From: Robiginitalea aurantiaca
GTDB lineage: Bacteria; Bacteroidota; Bacteroidia; Flavobacteriales; Flavobacteriaceae
Length of the DNA: 64,000 nucleotides
Assembly (NCBI RefSeq): GCF_030380815.1
Contig: NZ_JAUDUY010000007.1
Coordinates: 44,229-108,228, forward strand
Reading direction: 5' to 3'
In this document: one piece after another, positions 1-8,622 of the stretch
Position numbering within the stretch: the first letter of the stretch is position 1
Layout of the letters: every line of letters starts with the position of its first letter
Position numbers and translations under genes: made by a program
The notes under the pieces: model-generated
What the model saw: the letters and a program-made list of their open reading frames with translations, nothing else
What the model was told of the DNA's origin: nothing
Database searches by the model: none

Positions 1-1
1 C

Positions 2-3000
2 AACTTTTTTGGAACCTCAGCCTCCGCGCCTCATGTAGCCGCAGCGGCAGCCCTTGTGGATGAGGCAATCGATAAATATTTGAAAGATCCTGCTACGGGA
101 GATTTTTTACCGGGTATTGATCCAGCTATCTATAATGGCAAGGACTTACTGCTCAACAACACGGTATCCATGACGAATACTTTTTCGGGATACGACTTAA
201 AAAATGGAAGGGGTTATATTTCGGTGGATGCTGCTATTGGTACTTTTGCGAACCCGATTCCTGAATTCAACACCTTCGATCCAACATTTGCAGAAGTTAT
301 TGCAGCTGACCCTGATTTTGTTCCGGGCGCAGAACCGACGTTTGTCACATTGGAGGGCGAATTCTTTACAGATGAGTCCGAGGTATATTACAGGGGAGAA
401 CTTATGACTCGGGATACGGAAGGTGATCTTGATATCCTGGATAGTTACCAGGTAACCAGTAGCACAACTATCGAAATTTATCTGGGGCCTTTTGTGGGAG
501 CACCTACCTTTTATGTAGTCAATCCCCCTGGGGCACTAACCAATGGAACTGACGGAGGCGAGTCAGAGACCCAGGGTATTCTGGAGGTTGAAGTCCAGGA
601 CCTGATTATTAAGCCGGACACCGATTCCCGCCTCTACGGCCAGGAAAACCCGGATTTTACGTTTACTATCTATGCGCCGGGGATTGGAGAAGAAGTTGGA
701 GACCCAATTACGGATACGGCCATCCTGGATTTATTTGCAGATGATACCCTTTTTGACTTTAGCTATACAACTTCTGCTACACCTTCTTCGGACATAGGGA
801 ATTACAATGTGGACCTTTCGATAGACGCCATTGATCCCGGACTTACCGAATTATTCAATATTGAGTTGCAAAGCGGGACCTTATTTATCGATCCGATGCC
901 TGTTACTATAGAGGCGGTCTTTGTGGATGATGCCACTGGCGAAATAATAGATGTGCTCGAATATGGATCGGGTGTACCGACTATAGAGTTTCGATATACT
1001 TTTGGGGAAGCAGCGGAAACTGATGATCCGGTGTTGCCCGTACAGCAGGATTTTGCCTTGCAGCACACCAGTGCCTTTAACCTCATGAACGGGTTTAGCC
1101 TTCTGAACGGTTTCAGCTTGCGAAATGGCTTTAGCCTCAGGAACGCAGATGGTACGCCATATGATGGTATCGGAGATCCTTTTGTCAATGGATTTTCCCT
1201 GACCAATCGATCTTTCTGGGTATCTGAGGTGTCTGAAGTTGGCGCCCTGGATGCGGAAGCCAATGGATTCTCACTGCGCAATGGATTTTCCCTGAGAAAC
1301 GGATTTAGCCTCAGGAACAGTGAAACGGTTGGCCCTGATCCTGATACGGGGGAATGGTTGCCCAAACTGATTCCGATCGATGCAAATTTATTTTCCATGG
1401 TGGTAGAGGATGAGTCTTCTAACGGCAGGGAGATCGGAACATCTTATTTGTATGAACCGGTTCCTGTGGATTCAAATGGCTTTAGTCTTTCCAATGGCTT
1501 CAGTCTTTCCAATGGCTTCAGTTTGTCTAATAACAGTTTGCAGGTGAATGCATTCTCCCTGACCAATGGTTTTAACCTCCTGAACGGCTTCAGCCTGACC
1601 AATGGTTTCAGCCTGACCAATGCATTTTCATTGACTAATGGCTTCAGCCTTTCCAATGGCTTCTCCCTGAGAAATGCCTTCAACCTGACCAACGCGTTCA
1701 GCTTAACAAATAGCAGTCCGCCATCAGCAGAAGGAGAGACGATTGAAAATCCGCCTACTGCAGTGGAAGAACCGTTGTTCCTGCTTAACAATGCGGATGC
1801 TCAGATCATCCAGGCCGACAACACCCAGCCCCTGTTGTTTAAAGCGGCTACTGTACTTTCCGGGCTTAACGTGGGCAATCATGTTACCATTGCCCCTGCC
1901 CTGATGAATACGAATTATAGGGTTTATCTTGAATTGTTCTCATATACGATAACCCCCAAGTCTGTTACGGTTACGACTTCAGACTTCCTGGCAACAGGTG
2001 ATGCTCCTGCAGTCTATGGGGATTATGGAGGGGATGTACAGCCTGAATTCCAGTATGAGGCCGTCGGATTGCAAAACGGGGATACCAAAGAAGAGGTGTT
2101 GGCCGGAATTGCACTGTATGCTGAGTGTACGGACTGTCCTACAGGTAAATACCCGGTAAATGCAACCGGTTATGATATCCTGGCGAATTTCGATGCACTT
2201 ACATCAGAGGCAGCCGATAATTACAACATCACTTTTACCGATAATCCAAATGAGATCGGCAAGTTCAGGGTAGATCCATTTGCCCTGACACTTAAAGTAG
2301 ATGATGGAGCAAGAATCACCTATGGAGATGCAGGACCCTTTGATTTCGCCTACACCCTGAGTACAAGTGATGCGTCCTGGACAGAATCAGACCTGCCATA
2401 TGGGGAAACTCCTTTTGAAATTTTTGGCGACTTGGTATTTGACCCTTTAACCGGGTGCTTGCTTCCAGATCCGCCAGAGGCTTCAGCGATTCCTGTGGGG
2501 ACTCCAAATTATGATGTGACTTATCTGGCAGGTACGCTTGTCGTAGATCCGGCTACGCTTGATTTACAAATAGGGGATACATTCATTAATAATGGAGATC
2601 CTACTCCTTCAACTTTTGGTGTTATAGCTACAAATAGCCCACTGCCATGTGGTGATTCCGCTCCGGATGGTTCAACCGGCTTTACGTTCGCCATTTATCA
2701 GAATGGGCAACCCGTTACCACGAATCCATTAGTTGCGGGTGTTTACGAAGTTCGACTTGCTGCTGATACTGCACTGCCCAGTGGATACGAGAATTATGTA
2801 TTGGGAACTGTTCTTCCTGGTAAGCTTACCGTAAATCCTGAATTAGGCTGTAACGACAGGGTCACTGCATCTGATGTTTGTAAGGTGGATAATGTTGAGC
2901 TCCCCGGAGATCCACTTATCAATACCCTAGTGAAGTTTACAATAACAAATCCAAATGACGTACCGGTTTATATCCCTGAAGGTCCTAAGAACAAGTTCAA

Positions 3001-3475
3001 GAGTGGAAATACGCACTTTGTGCTTGCAGCCGGAACGATGATAGAGATTTTTGAACCCGGAGAAACCATTATCGAGGTCTACACGGATGGAGGAAATCTT
3101 CAACTGGAACTTATCAGTCCCGGTTGTAATAGCGCTTCCAAATCCGCTAATGGGTCCAACGCGAATCCTTGCAGTACAAACCTGAGTAGTAATACGGTAG
3201 AGGTCGATTCCTTTACACGGGAATTTGAAGCTGGAGTTCCAAGGGCTTACCCGAACCCGGCCACAGATTACCTGACCCTATTTGTGGGGAACATGGAAGG
3301 GGCTGTACGCGTTTCAGTCTTTGATGAGGTGGGCAGGCAATTGATGGTAAAGGAATATTCAGCCGAAGGGCAGGATGAGGTTTACCTCGACATCAGTGCC
3401 CTGAAAGAAGGGATCCTGACCATTGTGACCGAGAACCAGGGCGCGCGCTCTGCATTCCGGATCATTAAACAGTAG
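2..3475 (+). CDS. Subtilisin-like (S8) surface protease with NGFSLx repeats and type IX sorting domain, 5' partial
   Basis: Only the C-terminal 1157 residues are present; the frame is open from base 2. The first residues read GTSASAPHVA, the S8 serine-nucleophile motif, so the Asp and His of the triad lie upstream of the window. Then follow beta-rich MBG-like modules (about nt 590-900, 1950-2270, 2280-2545 and 2545-2840), interrupted at nt 1072-1714 by about twenty hexapeptide units N[GA]F[SN]Lx. The last 80 residues (YPNPATDYLTLFV ... FRIIKQ) are a type A C-terminal sorting domain, so the protein should cross the outer membrane by the type IX system; porV and gldJ of that system are in this window. 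The substrate is unknown. The GTG at 56 is not the start. A strong terminator follows the stop. Confidence 0.88.
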   Translation, partial: NFFGTSASAPHVAAAAALVDEAIDKYLKDPATGDFLPGIDPAIYNGKDLLLNNTVSMTNTFSGYDLKNGRGYISVDAAIGTFANPIPEFNTFDPTFAEVIAADPDFVPGAEPTFVTLEGEFFTDESEVYYRGELMTRDTEGDLDILDSYQVTSSTTIEIYLGPFVGAPTFYVVNPPGALTNGTDGGESETQGILEVEVQDLIIKPDTDSRLYGQENPDFTFTIYAPGIGEEVGDPITDTAILDLFADDTLFDFSYTTSATPSSDIGNYNVDLSIDAIDPGLTELFNIELQSGTLFIDPMPVTIEAVFVDDATGEIIDVLEYGSGVPTIEFRYTFGEAAETDDPVLPVQQDFALQHTSAFNLMNGFSLLNGFSLRNGFSLRNADGTPYDGIGDPFVNGFSLTNRSFWVSEVSEVGALDAEANGFSLRNGFSLRNGFSLRNSETVGPDPDTGEWLPKLIPIDANLFSMVVEDESSNGREIGTSYLYEPVPVDSNGFSLSNGFSLSNGFSLSNNSLQVNAFSLTNGFNLLNGFSLTNGFSLTNAFSLTNGFSLSNGFSLRNAFNLTNAFSLTNSSPPSAEGETIENPPTAVEEPLFLLNNADAQIIQADNTQPLLFKAATVLSGLNVGNHVTIAPALMNTNYRVYLELFSYTITPKSVTVTTSDFLATGDAPAVYGDYGGDVQPEFQYEAVGLQNGDTKEEVLAGIALYAECTDCPTGKYPVNATGYDILANFDALTSEAADNYNITFTDNPNEIGKFRVDPFALTLKVDDGARITYGDAGPFDFAYTLSTSDASWTESDLPYGETPFEIFGDLVFDPLTGCLLPDPPEASAIPVGTPNYDVTYLAGTLVVDPATLDLQIGDTFINNGDPTPSTFGVIATNSPLPCGDSAPDGSTGFTFAIYQNGQPVTTNPLVAGVYEVRLAADTALPSGYENYVLGTVLPGKLTVNPELGCNDRVTASDVCKVDNVELPGDPLINTLVKFTITNPNDVPVYIPEGPKNKFKSGNTHFVLAAGTMIEIFEPGETIIEVYTDGGNLQLELISPGCNSASKSANGSNANPCSTNLSSNTVEVDSFTREFEAGVPRAYPNPATDYLTLFVGNMEGAVRVSVFDEVGRQLMVKEYSAEGQDEVYLDISALKEGILTIVTENQGARSAFRIIKQ
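1072..1714 (+). repeat. In-frame 18-bp repeats encoding N[GA]F[SN]Lx hexapeptides
   Basis: Blocks at about 1072-1146, 1183-1206, 1261-1320 and 1475-1714 encode about twenty hexapeptides, mostly NGFSL[STRL], with variants NAFSLT, NAFNLT and NGFNLL. Phe and Leu alternate with polar residues at fixed positions, as expected for a short-rung beta solenoid; the spacing is six residues, not the five of pentapeptide repeats. Codon choice varies between units (ggcttcagcctg, ggattttccctg, ggctttagtctt), so the array is old or under protein-level selection. The fold is an inference. Confidence 0.85.
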
Positions 3476-3495
3476 GTTAACTAACTAGTTATATC

Positions 3496-3526
3496 AAGGG
3501 CCGGAAGCAATTCCGGCCCTTTTTTT
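3496..3526 (+). terminator. Rho-independent terminator after the S8 protease
   Basis: The perfect stem AGGGCCGGAA/TTCCGGCCCT closes a GCAA loop and is followed by seven T residues, 21 bases after the protease stop codon. Confidence 0.93.
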
Positions 3527-3591
3527 ATGCCGGTTTGGCACCTTATGGATCTGTCGGAATTTGCTATCTTGAAACCTATAGCTTTAAGACC

Positions 3592-5169
3592 ATGAAGAAC
3601 CGACCCCTTTGGATTTGTGCCCTGTTGCTTTTTGGAATGTTATCCTGCAAACAAGAGCAGCCGACCCGTGAGCAAGCAACGGATACAGAAGAGGTAACGG
3701 ACAACCGGGAACCCCACAGGCCCCAATTCCATTTTACGCCCCCTTCCCATTGGATGAACGATCCGAACGGGATGTTCTATCTGGATGGGGAATATCACCT
3801 GAGTTACCAGTATTATCCGGACAGTACGGTTTGGGGACCCATGCACTGGGGGCATGCCGTATCCAAAGACCTGGTGCGCTGGGAGCATCTGCCCATTGCC
3901 CTGTATCCGGATAGTCTCGGGTACATCTTTTCAGGGGGTTCGGTAGTGGATCTCAAAAATACCTCTGGCTTCGGGACAGCTGATAATCCCCCGGTAGTAG
4001 CCGCATTTACACATCACGATCCGGTTGGAGAAAAGGAAGGCCGGGATGATTTCCAGACCCAGAGCATTGCCTACAGCCTGGATAAGGGCCGGACGTGGAA
4101 GAAATATTCAGATAATCCGGTGCTGGCCAATAGTGCAGGTATCCGGGATTTCAGGGATCCTAAGGTGATTTGGCACGAGGCGTCTCAGAAATGGATCATG
4201 GCCCTGGCGGTTTACGACCGCGTGCAGTTTTTCGGCTCTGAGGACCTTAAATCCTGGCAGTATCTCTCTGAATTTGGAATCGTCGGGGATGACCGCCTGT
4301 GGGAGTGCCCGGATCTGTTTCCTCTTTACATTCCTGAAACAGATCAAACCAAATGGGTGCTGCTTGTCAGTATTCAAAAAGATGCACCAAATGGTGGTAC
4401 AGCAACGAGTTATTTTATAGGCGATTTTGACGGCAGTAAATTCATGGGGGATCCCGGCGATCAGAAATGGCTGGACTGGGGAACGGATAACTACGCTTTT
4501 GTAACCTGGGATAATGCGCCGGTGGAACCAACCCAACGGCTGGGTATTGGCTGGATGTCCAATTGGCAGTATGCCCAGGAAGTGCCCACGGTAACCTGGC
4601 GATCGGCCATGACCCTCCCACGCATCCTTAGTTTAACTCCGGATGGGTCGGGTTATACCCTTGTTTCCAATCCTGTTGATGCGGTGAAGGGCCTTCGCTC
4701 CGTGGAAACAAAACTCCCATCGCTGACAATCCTGGGAGAGCAGGTGGTGAGGGGTTCCTTCAGCCCGTCTCAATGCGAAATCCTGTTAAAAACAGACCTG
4801 GAGAAAACCACGGCCGGCCTTTTCGGGATCACACTTTCCAATGGAGCCGGTGACAGGCTGATTCTCGGTTTTGACCGGGATAATCAGCAGGTATGGGCAG
4901 ACCGGCGCGGTTCAGGTCCTTCCGGGTTTTCGGAGGAGTTTTTTAAAGGCCCGCATGCTGCACCGCTACCTATGGATGCGGATGCCGGAGGGGATCTCAG
5001 GATATTTCTGGATGTTGCCTCTGTGGAGGTGTTTGCCGAAGGGGGACGTATGAATTTTACCGAAATATTCTTTCCCTCAGAGCCCTATGACACACTCACC
5101 CTGTGGTCGGACGAAGGGGAGTGGGTTCTCCAGTCCGGCTCGGTCTACAGTTTAGATGGCACCTGGTAG
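3592..5169 (+). CDS. Glycoside hydrolase family 32 (levanase/fructanase-type) lipoprotein
   Basis: A 525-residue GH32 enzyme that would hydrolyse beta-fructosyl linkages in levan, inulin or sucrose-like substrates. The five-blade propeller signatures are present: WMNDPNG with the nucleophile Asp57, FRDPK with the transition-state-stabilising Asp189, and WECPDLF with the acid/base Glu238; a C-terminal beta-sandwich follows. I place the start at ATG 3592, not at an upstream TTG (3535), because it gives a lipoprotein signal (MKNRPLWICALLLFGMLSC) and lies about 20 nt after a TATCTTGA promoter box. It is probably anchored to a membrane through Cys19. No SusCD pair, fructokinase or transporter is adjacent, so it is an isolated gene. 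Exact substrate specificity cannot be read from the sequence. Confidence 0.9.
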   Translation: MKNRPLWICALLLFGMLSCKQEQPTREQATDTEEVTDNREPHRPQFHFTPPSHWMNDPNGMFYLDGEYHLSYQYYPDSTVWGPMHWGHAVSKDLVRWEHLPIALYPDSLGYIFSGGSVVDLKNTSGFGTADNPPVVAAFTHHDPVGEKEGRDDFQTQSIAYSLDKGRTWKKYSDNPVLANSAGIRDFRDPKVIWHEASQKWIMALAVYDRVQFFGSEDLKSWQYLSEFGIVGDDRLWECPDLFPLYIPETDQTKWVLLVSIQKDAPNGGTATSYFIGDFDGSKFMGDPGDQKWLDWGTDNYAFVTWDNAPVEPTQRLGIGWMSNWQYAQEVPTVTWRSAMTLPRILSLTPDGSGYTLVSNPVDAVKGLRSVETKLPSLTILGEQVVRGSFSPSQCEILLKTDLEKTTAGLFGITLSNGAGDRLILGFDRDNQQVWADRRGSGPSGFSEEFFKGPHAAPLPMDADAGGDLRIFLDVASVEVFAEGGRMNFTEIFFPSEPYDTLTLWSDEGEWVLQSGSVYSLDGTW

Positions 5170-5205
5170 ATAGCGCCCGGGGTGTAGTCCGTCCTCGGGT
5201 TGAGA

Positions 5206-5248
5206 TGACCTTAGTCATACTTTAGGAAATGGTGATGGCCTAACTTTA
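5206..5248 (+). promoter_or_regulatory. Fnr-like palindrome and -7 box upstream of mlaEFD
   Basis: TGACCTTAGTCA (5206-5217) is followed after 23 nt by TAACTTTA (5241-5248), nine nt before the mlaE ATG. This is the same palindrome and spacing seen at eight other promoters in the window, and would put the centre near -41.5. The protein that binds is inferred, not shown. Confidence 0.7.
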
Positions 5249-5256
5249 CTATTGGC

Positions 5257-6039
5257 ATGGTCTACATCCAATCCATAGTAAAGGGAATCAGGGACTTCCT
5301 GGCCGAAACCGGGCAACTTGCATTTTTTGCAGGCCGGTTTTTCAAGGAGGTGCTCAAACCTCCCTATGAGTTTCGCGAGCTCCTGCGACAGTGTTACCAA
5401 ATGGGTAACCGGTCCCTTATGTTAGTGCTGGTTACCGGGTTTATCATCGGATTGGTGTTAACCCTGCAATCCAGGCCGACCTTAATCGAATTTGGCGCGG
5501 AATCCTGGATGCCCAATATGGTGGGAATTTCCATAGTACGTGAGATCGGTCCGGTAATAACGGCCCTTATCTGTGCCGGTCGCATCGCCTCGGGAATCGG
5601 GGCAGAGCTCGGATCGATGCGGGTTACAGAACAAATCGATGCTATGGAAGTTTCAGGTACCAATCCCTTTAAGTACCTGGTCGTTACGCGGGTTCTGGCT
5701 ACAACCCTAATGTTACCCCTGTTGGTAATCTTTGGCGATATTATTGCGCTCTACGGGTCCGCCCTTATTGAATTCCTCAAAGGGGGGATGAGTTTCCAGT
5801 TGTATTTCAACAAGGTCTTTGATGCCCTCTCTTTCGGTGATTTTATCCCTGCGACCACAAAATCGTTTTTCTTCGGGTTTGTTATCGGACTTGTGGGATG
5901 TTACAAGGGGTATTATTGTAAAAAGGGCACCGCCGGGGTGGGAAAGGCAGCGAATACGGCTGTGGTTATGGCTTCCCTCCTCGTTTTTTTTGTGGATTTT
6001 ATGGCCGTATTTATCTCGGATATTTTTTATGAACTCTAG
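5257..6039 (+). CDS. mlaE: MlaE-family lipid ABC transporter permease
   Basis: A 260-residue inner-membrane permease of the MlaE/YrbE family, which with an MCE protein and an ATPase moves phospholipid between inner and outer membranes. The core reads SMRVTEQIDAMEV, the family signature on the coupling-helix loop, preceded by GxExGSMR-like glycine-rich sequence and flanked by five hydrophobic segments. It is the first gene of a compact operon with mlaF (3-nt gap) and mlaD (3-nt gap). The ATG at 5257 follows the -7 box by nine nt, giving an almost leaderless transcript. Its promoter carries the palindrome of the stress regulon, tying envelope lipid transport to that response. Confidence 0.9.
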   Translation: MVYIQSIVKGIRDFLAETGQLAFFAGRFFKEVLKPPYEFRELLRQCYQMGNRSLMLVLVTGFIIGLVLTLQSRPTLIEFGAESWMPNMVGISIVREIGPVITALICAGRIASGIGAELGSMRVTEQIDAMEVSGTNPFKYLVVTRVLATTLMLPLLVIFGDIIALYGSALIEFLKGGMSFQLYFNKVFDALSFGDFIPATTKSFFFGFVIGLVGCYKGYYCKKGTAGVGKAANTAVVMASLLVFFVDFMAVFISDIFYEL

Positions 6040-6042
6040 CAC

Positions 6043-6825
6043 ATGGAACCCAAAATAAAACATAGCAGTCCTGTCGTACCCCCAGGTGGGCGTAAGGAGA
6101 TGATCCGTATCCGGGATCTTCACAAGCGCTTTGGGGATAACCATGTGCTGAAGGGATTCAGTCTTACGCTTCACGAAGGGGAAAGCCTGGTGGTTATGGG
6201 CAAATCCGGTTCCGGAAAGTCTGTAATGATCAAATGCCTTGTGGGGCTTATGGAACCGGACGAAGGATCCGTAGAGGTATTGGGGAAAGAGATATCGACC
6301 CTGGGCCAATCCGAGCTGGACGAGCTCAGGTCGGACATCGGATTCTTATTTCAGGGCAGCGCCCTGTACGATTCCATGACGGTACGCGAGAATTTGGAAT
6401 TTCCCATGCGAAGGCATGCCCAGAAGCTCGGGTTGGGAAAAGACACCTTGCCTTTTGTACTCGAGGCGCTCGAAAACGTCGGACTCGCGCATGCCATTGA
6501 CCTGATGCCTGTGGAACTATCCGGGGGCATGAAGAGGCGGGTGGCCCTGGCACGGGCTCTTATCTTAAAACCGAAACTGATCTTTTACGATGAGCCTACA
6601 AGTGGTCTGGACCCGATTACCTCCAAGGAGATCATCGAACTCATGCGCAGCATACAGCGGAAATACGGAACCTCATCGCTGATCATCACCCACGATGTGG
6701 ATTGCGCCCGTGTCATATCCGAACGAATCCTCCTGCTGGTAGAGGGTATAAATTATGCGGAGGGGACCTACCTTGAATTGTCGGGTAGTTCGGACCCGAA
6801 AATCGAAGCATTCTTTAAAAAATAA
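6043..6825 (+). CDS. mlaF: MlaF-family ABC transporter ATP-binding protein
   Basis: A 260-residue ATPase partner of the MlaE permease. Walker A is GKSGSGKS, the signature is LSGGMKRR, Walker B is LIFYDEPTSGLDP and the switch histidine is in ITHDVD. The family usually starts close to the MIRIRDLHKRFG sequence, so translation could begin at ATG 6100 rather than 6043; the extra 19 residues are polar and unstructured-looking. It lies between mlaE and mlaD in the same operon. It is distinct in sequence from the second MlaF copy at 41.3-42.1 kb on the other strand. Confidence 0.9.
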   Translation: MEPKIKHSSPVVPPGGRKEMIRIRDLHKRFGDNHVLKGFSLTLHEGESLVVMGKSGSGKSVMIKCLVGLMEPDEGSVEVLGKEISTLGQSELDELRSDIGFLFQGSALYDSMTVRENLEFPMRRHAQKLGLGKDTLPFVLEALENVGLAHAIDLMPVELSGGMKRRVALARALILKPKLIFYDEPTSGLDPITSKEIIELMRSIQRKYGTSSLIITHDVDCARVISERILLLVEGINYAEGTYLELSGSSDPKIEAFFKK

Positions 6826-6828
6826 GTC

Positions 6829-7812
6829 ATGGCAAAATCAACTTCACAATTCGTAAAACTCGGTGTATTTGTAGTCCTGGGGAGTTTGTTGATCCTCGTT
6901 ATGGCGTACATGATCGGAAACGACCAGAACATTTTCAGGCCTACTTTCCAGATTACGGCGGTCTTCAACAATGTCAACGGCCTGCAAAAAGGAAACAATG
7001 TTCGGTATTCGGGGATCAACGTAGGTACTGTGAAAGATATCGTGATGGAACAGGACACCAGTATACGGGTATACATGCAAATTCAGGAGGATATGCTGGC
7101 GCATATTAAAGACAATGCAGTGGCTATAGTGGGTTCGGATGGTCTGGTAGGCAGTATGCTGATCAACATCCTTCCCAGGCCCGGCCAGGGGCTTCCGGTT
7201 CAGGACGGGGATGAGATTGCCACAATCAGCCGGATCATTACCCAGGACATGCTCTCCACCCTGAATGTCACCAATGAAAATGCAGCATTGCTCACGGCAG
7301 ACTTGCTGGAAGTGACCCGGGCGATGCGGAATGGTTCCGGGGTGCTTTCCCGCCTGCTTTACGACAGCACAATGGCCAGGGATCTCCATCAGAGCTTCCA
7401 CAATCTTCAGGTAAGTACGGCCAAGTCCGAACGGGCTATCGACAGGTTAAACCAGATGATAGAACAATGGCGACTTGAGCAGAGCGCGCTTACCCTGGTG
7501 ATGGATGATCCTGAATTCCGTGATCAAATCCGGCGGGTGGCGGCTAATTTGGATAGTTCCGGGCAGGAGATACGCCAACTGACAGGGCGTTTGAACGATT
7601 TGGCAGGTGGTTTGGAGGCAGGTGAAGGGACGCTTGGGATGCTCTTAAAAGATACTGCGATGGCAGCTGAGATCCAGCATGGCTTGAAATATTTGGATTC
7701 TGGCCTGGTTAAATTCGATCAGAACATGGAAGCCCTCAAACACAATTGGTTAACCCGGGGGTACTTCAAAAAACTCGAAAAAGAGCAGCGAAAGGCAGCT
7801 AAAAAACAATAA
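6829..7812 (+). CDS. mlaD: MlaD-like MCE-domain protein
   Basis: A 327-residue periplasmic substrate-binding subunit anchored by one N-terminal transmembrane helix (LGVFVVLGSLLILVMAYMIG). The MCE domain spans about residues 38-120 and has the expected VNGLQKGNNVRYSGINVG core. The rest is helical, with coiled-coil character, and ends in a lysine-rich tail (KKLEKEQRKAAKKQ). MCE proteins form hexameric rings that shuttle lipid; the long helical tail could extend the channel through the periplasm, as in other MCE families, but this is inference. It is the last gene of the operon and is followed by a hairpin. Confidence 0.88.
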   Translation: MAKSTSQFVKLGVFVVLGSLLILVMAYMIGNDQNIFRPTFQITAVFNNVNGLQKGNNVRYSGINVGTVKDIVMEQDTSIRVYMQIQEDMLAHIKDNAVAIVGSDGLVGSMLINILPRPGQGLPVQDGDEIATISRIITQDMLSTLNVTNENAALLTADLLEVTRAMRNGSGVLSRLLYDSTMARDLHQSFHNLQVSTAKSERAIDRLNQMIEQWRLEQSALTLVMDDPEFRDQIRRVAANLDSSGQEIRQLTGRLNDLAGGLEAGEGTLGMLLKDTAMAAEIQHGLKYLDSGLVKFDQNMEALKHNWLTRGYFKKLEKEQRKAAKKQ

Positions 7813-7818
7813 CAGAAA

Positions 7819-7847
7819 AGACCACCCTGAAACATTTCAGGGTGGTC
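7819..7847. terminator. Hairpin between convergent mlaD and the PepSY-like gene
   Basis: AGACCACCCTGAA and TTCAGGGTGGTCT form a perfect 13-bp stem with a four-base loop. There is no T run on the plus side, but on the minus strand it is followed by a T-rich stretch (TTTCTGTTATTGTTTTTT), so it fits best as terminator of the minus-strand gene and a transcript end for mlaD. Confidence 0.7.
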
Positions 7848-7914
7848 TGGGAAGACAGGGGCAGTCAGATGCAAAAGACACCGACATGCAAATACCCGTT
7901 AACGCATCTGCTCC

Positions 7915-8424
7915 TTACAGGAAATTGCCCTTGTCATCCAGTTTTACTTTAAGGGTTTGATCCCCGTTTTTCAGGGTAACCTTATAGGTTTGGTCAACTC
8001 CTTTGGTCTCATGGTACCGCACCAGGTAGATATCTTCACTCACTATCCATCCTGGGAAACGATCCAGTAAGGCGTTGCTGACACTTTCAGGGAGTTTAAC
8101 ATTCTTGAATTTTTCGATGGTGCGTGTAATTTTCCCATCGGCATTGTAGGCTGCAAGGATCTTTCCGTCGGGGATGTAAAAACTTATTTGATAGTAATCG
8201 TAGTCATCCTGATAGTAATCGGAGTTTTCCAGGTTAAAGGCGGCTACCTTCCGTTGCAACATTTTAACGGGGATAGATGCAGGTTCTTCAGATGCCAGAC
8301 TATTCAGGTACTTGTAGTTTGTGGCATAGACGACCACTTCGGATAATTCTTCGGTCTTGATGACCTGAGCCAGCATCGGGCTGGTCAACCCGACACACAG
8401 CAGACATAACAGTAACTTTTTCAT
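7915..8424 (-). CDS. Secreted PepSY-like protein
   Basis: A 169-residue exported protein of a family common in Flavobacteriia. The signal peptide ends at about residue 20 (LTSPMLAQ). A tyrosine-rich stretch (DYYQDDYDYYQ) is followed by two beta-alpha-beta units with ILAAYNADGKITRTIEKFKNV and LPESVSNALLDRFPGW, the layout of PepSY-like domains (small periplasmic domains thought to bind or inhibit peptidases). The exact role is unknown. The gene has its own Fnr-like palindrome promoter, which makes it a predicted member of the stress regulon. The start at 8424 is supported by the signal peptide and a 5' leader of about 45 nt. Confidence 0.75.
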   Translation of the reverse strand: MKKLLLCLLCVGLTSPMLAQVIKTEELSEVVVYATNYKYLNSLASEEPASIPVKMLQRKVAAFNLENSDYYQDDYDYYQISFYIPDGKILAAYNADGKITRTIEKFKNVKLPESVSNALLDRFPGWIVSEDIYLVRYHETKGVDQTYKVTLKNGDQTLKVKLDDKGNFL

Positions 8425-8474
8425 GATTAGAATTTTAGGTTAATACTCATAGGGTATATCTGCAGTCTGTGACA

Positions 8475-8517
8475 TAAAAGTATCTAACAGGTCCTTTTCT
8501 AACAATGACCTGCATCA
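8475..8517 (-). promoter_or_regulatory. Fnr-like palindrome and -7 box for the PepSY-like gene
   Basis: TGACCTGCATCA (8506-8517), read on the minus strand, is followed after 23 nt by TACTTTTA (8482-8475), which points to the gene starting at 8424. On the plus side no box lies at the fixed spacing, so the divergent flavin reductase gene probably uses another promoter (TAGCTTTT at 8591). Confidence 0.7.
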
Positions 8518-8622
8518 GTCGTGGCGGTAGGATTCATACAAGGGGATTGGGCTCCTGATCCAAATCATTGGACGGGCCGGGGCAGTTTTGTAGCTTTTGA
8601 TTTCAAACCAAAGCCTGTCGTT

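Noticed and set aside
1072..1714. Regular short repeats that could suggest a CRISPR array
   Set aside because: Units are 18 bp, stay in frame, have no spacers of constant size and encode a hexapeptide; no cas genes.
802..1791. Antisense frames of 198 and 115 codons opposite the NGFSLx repeats, encoding RLKPL-type repeats
   Set aside because: They mirror the repeated sense codons and have no start context of their own; the sense frame is the sorted surface protease.
3535..3591. Upstream TTG start for the GH32 gene
   Set aside because: It overlaps the promoter region and would bury the lipoprotein signal that begins at ATG 3592.
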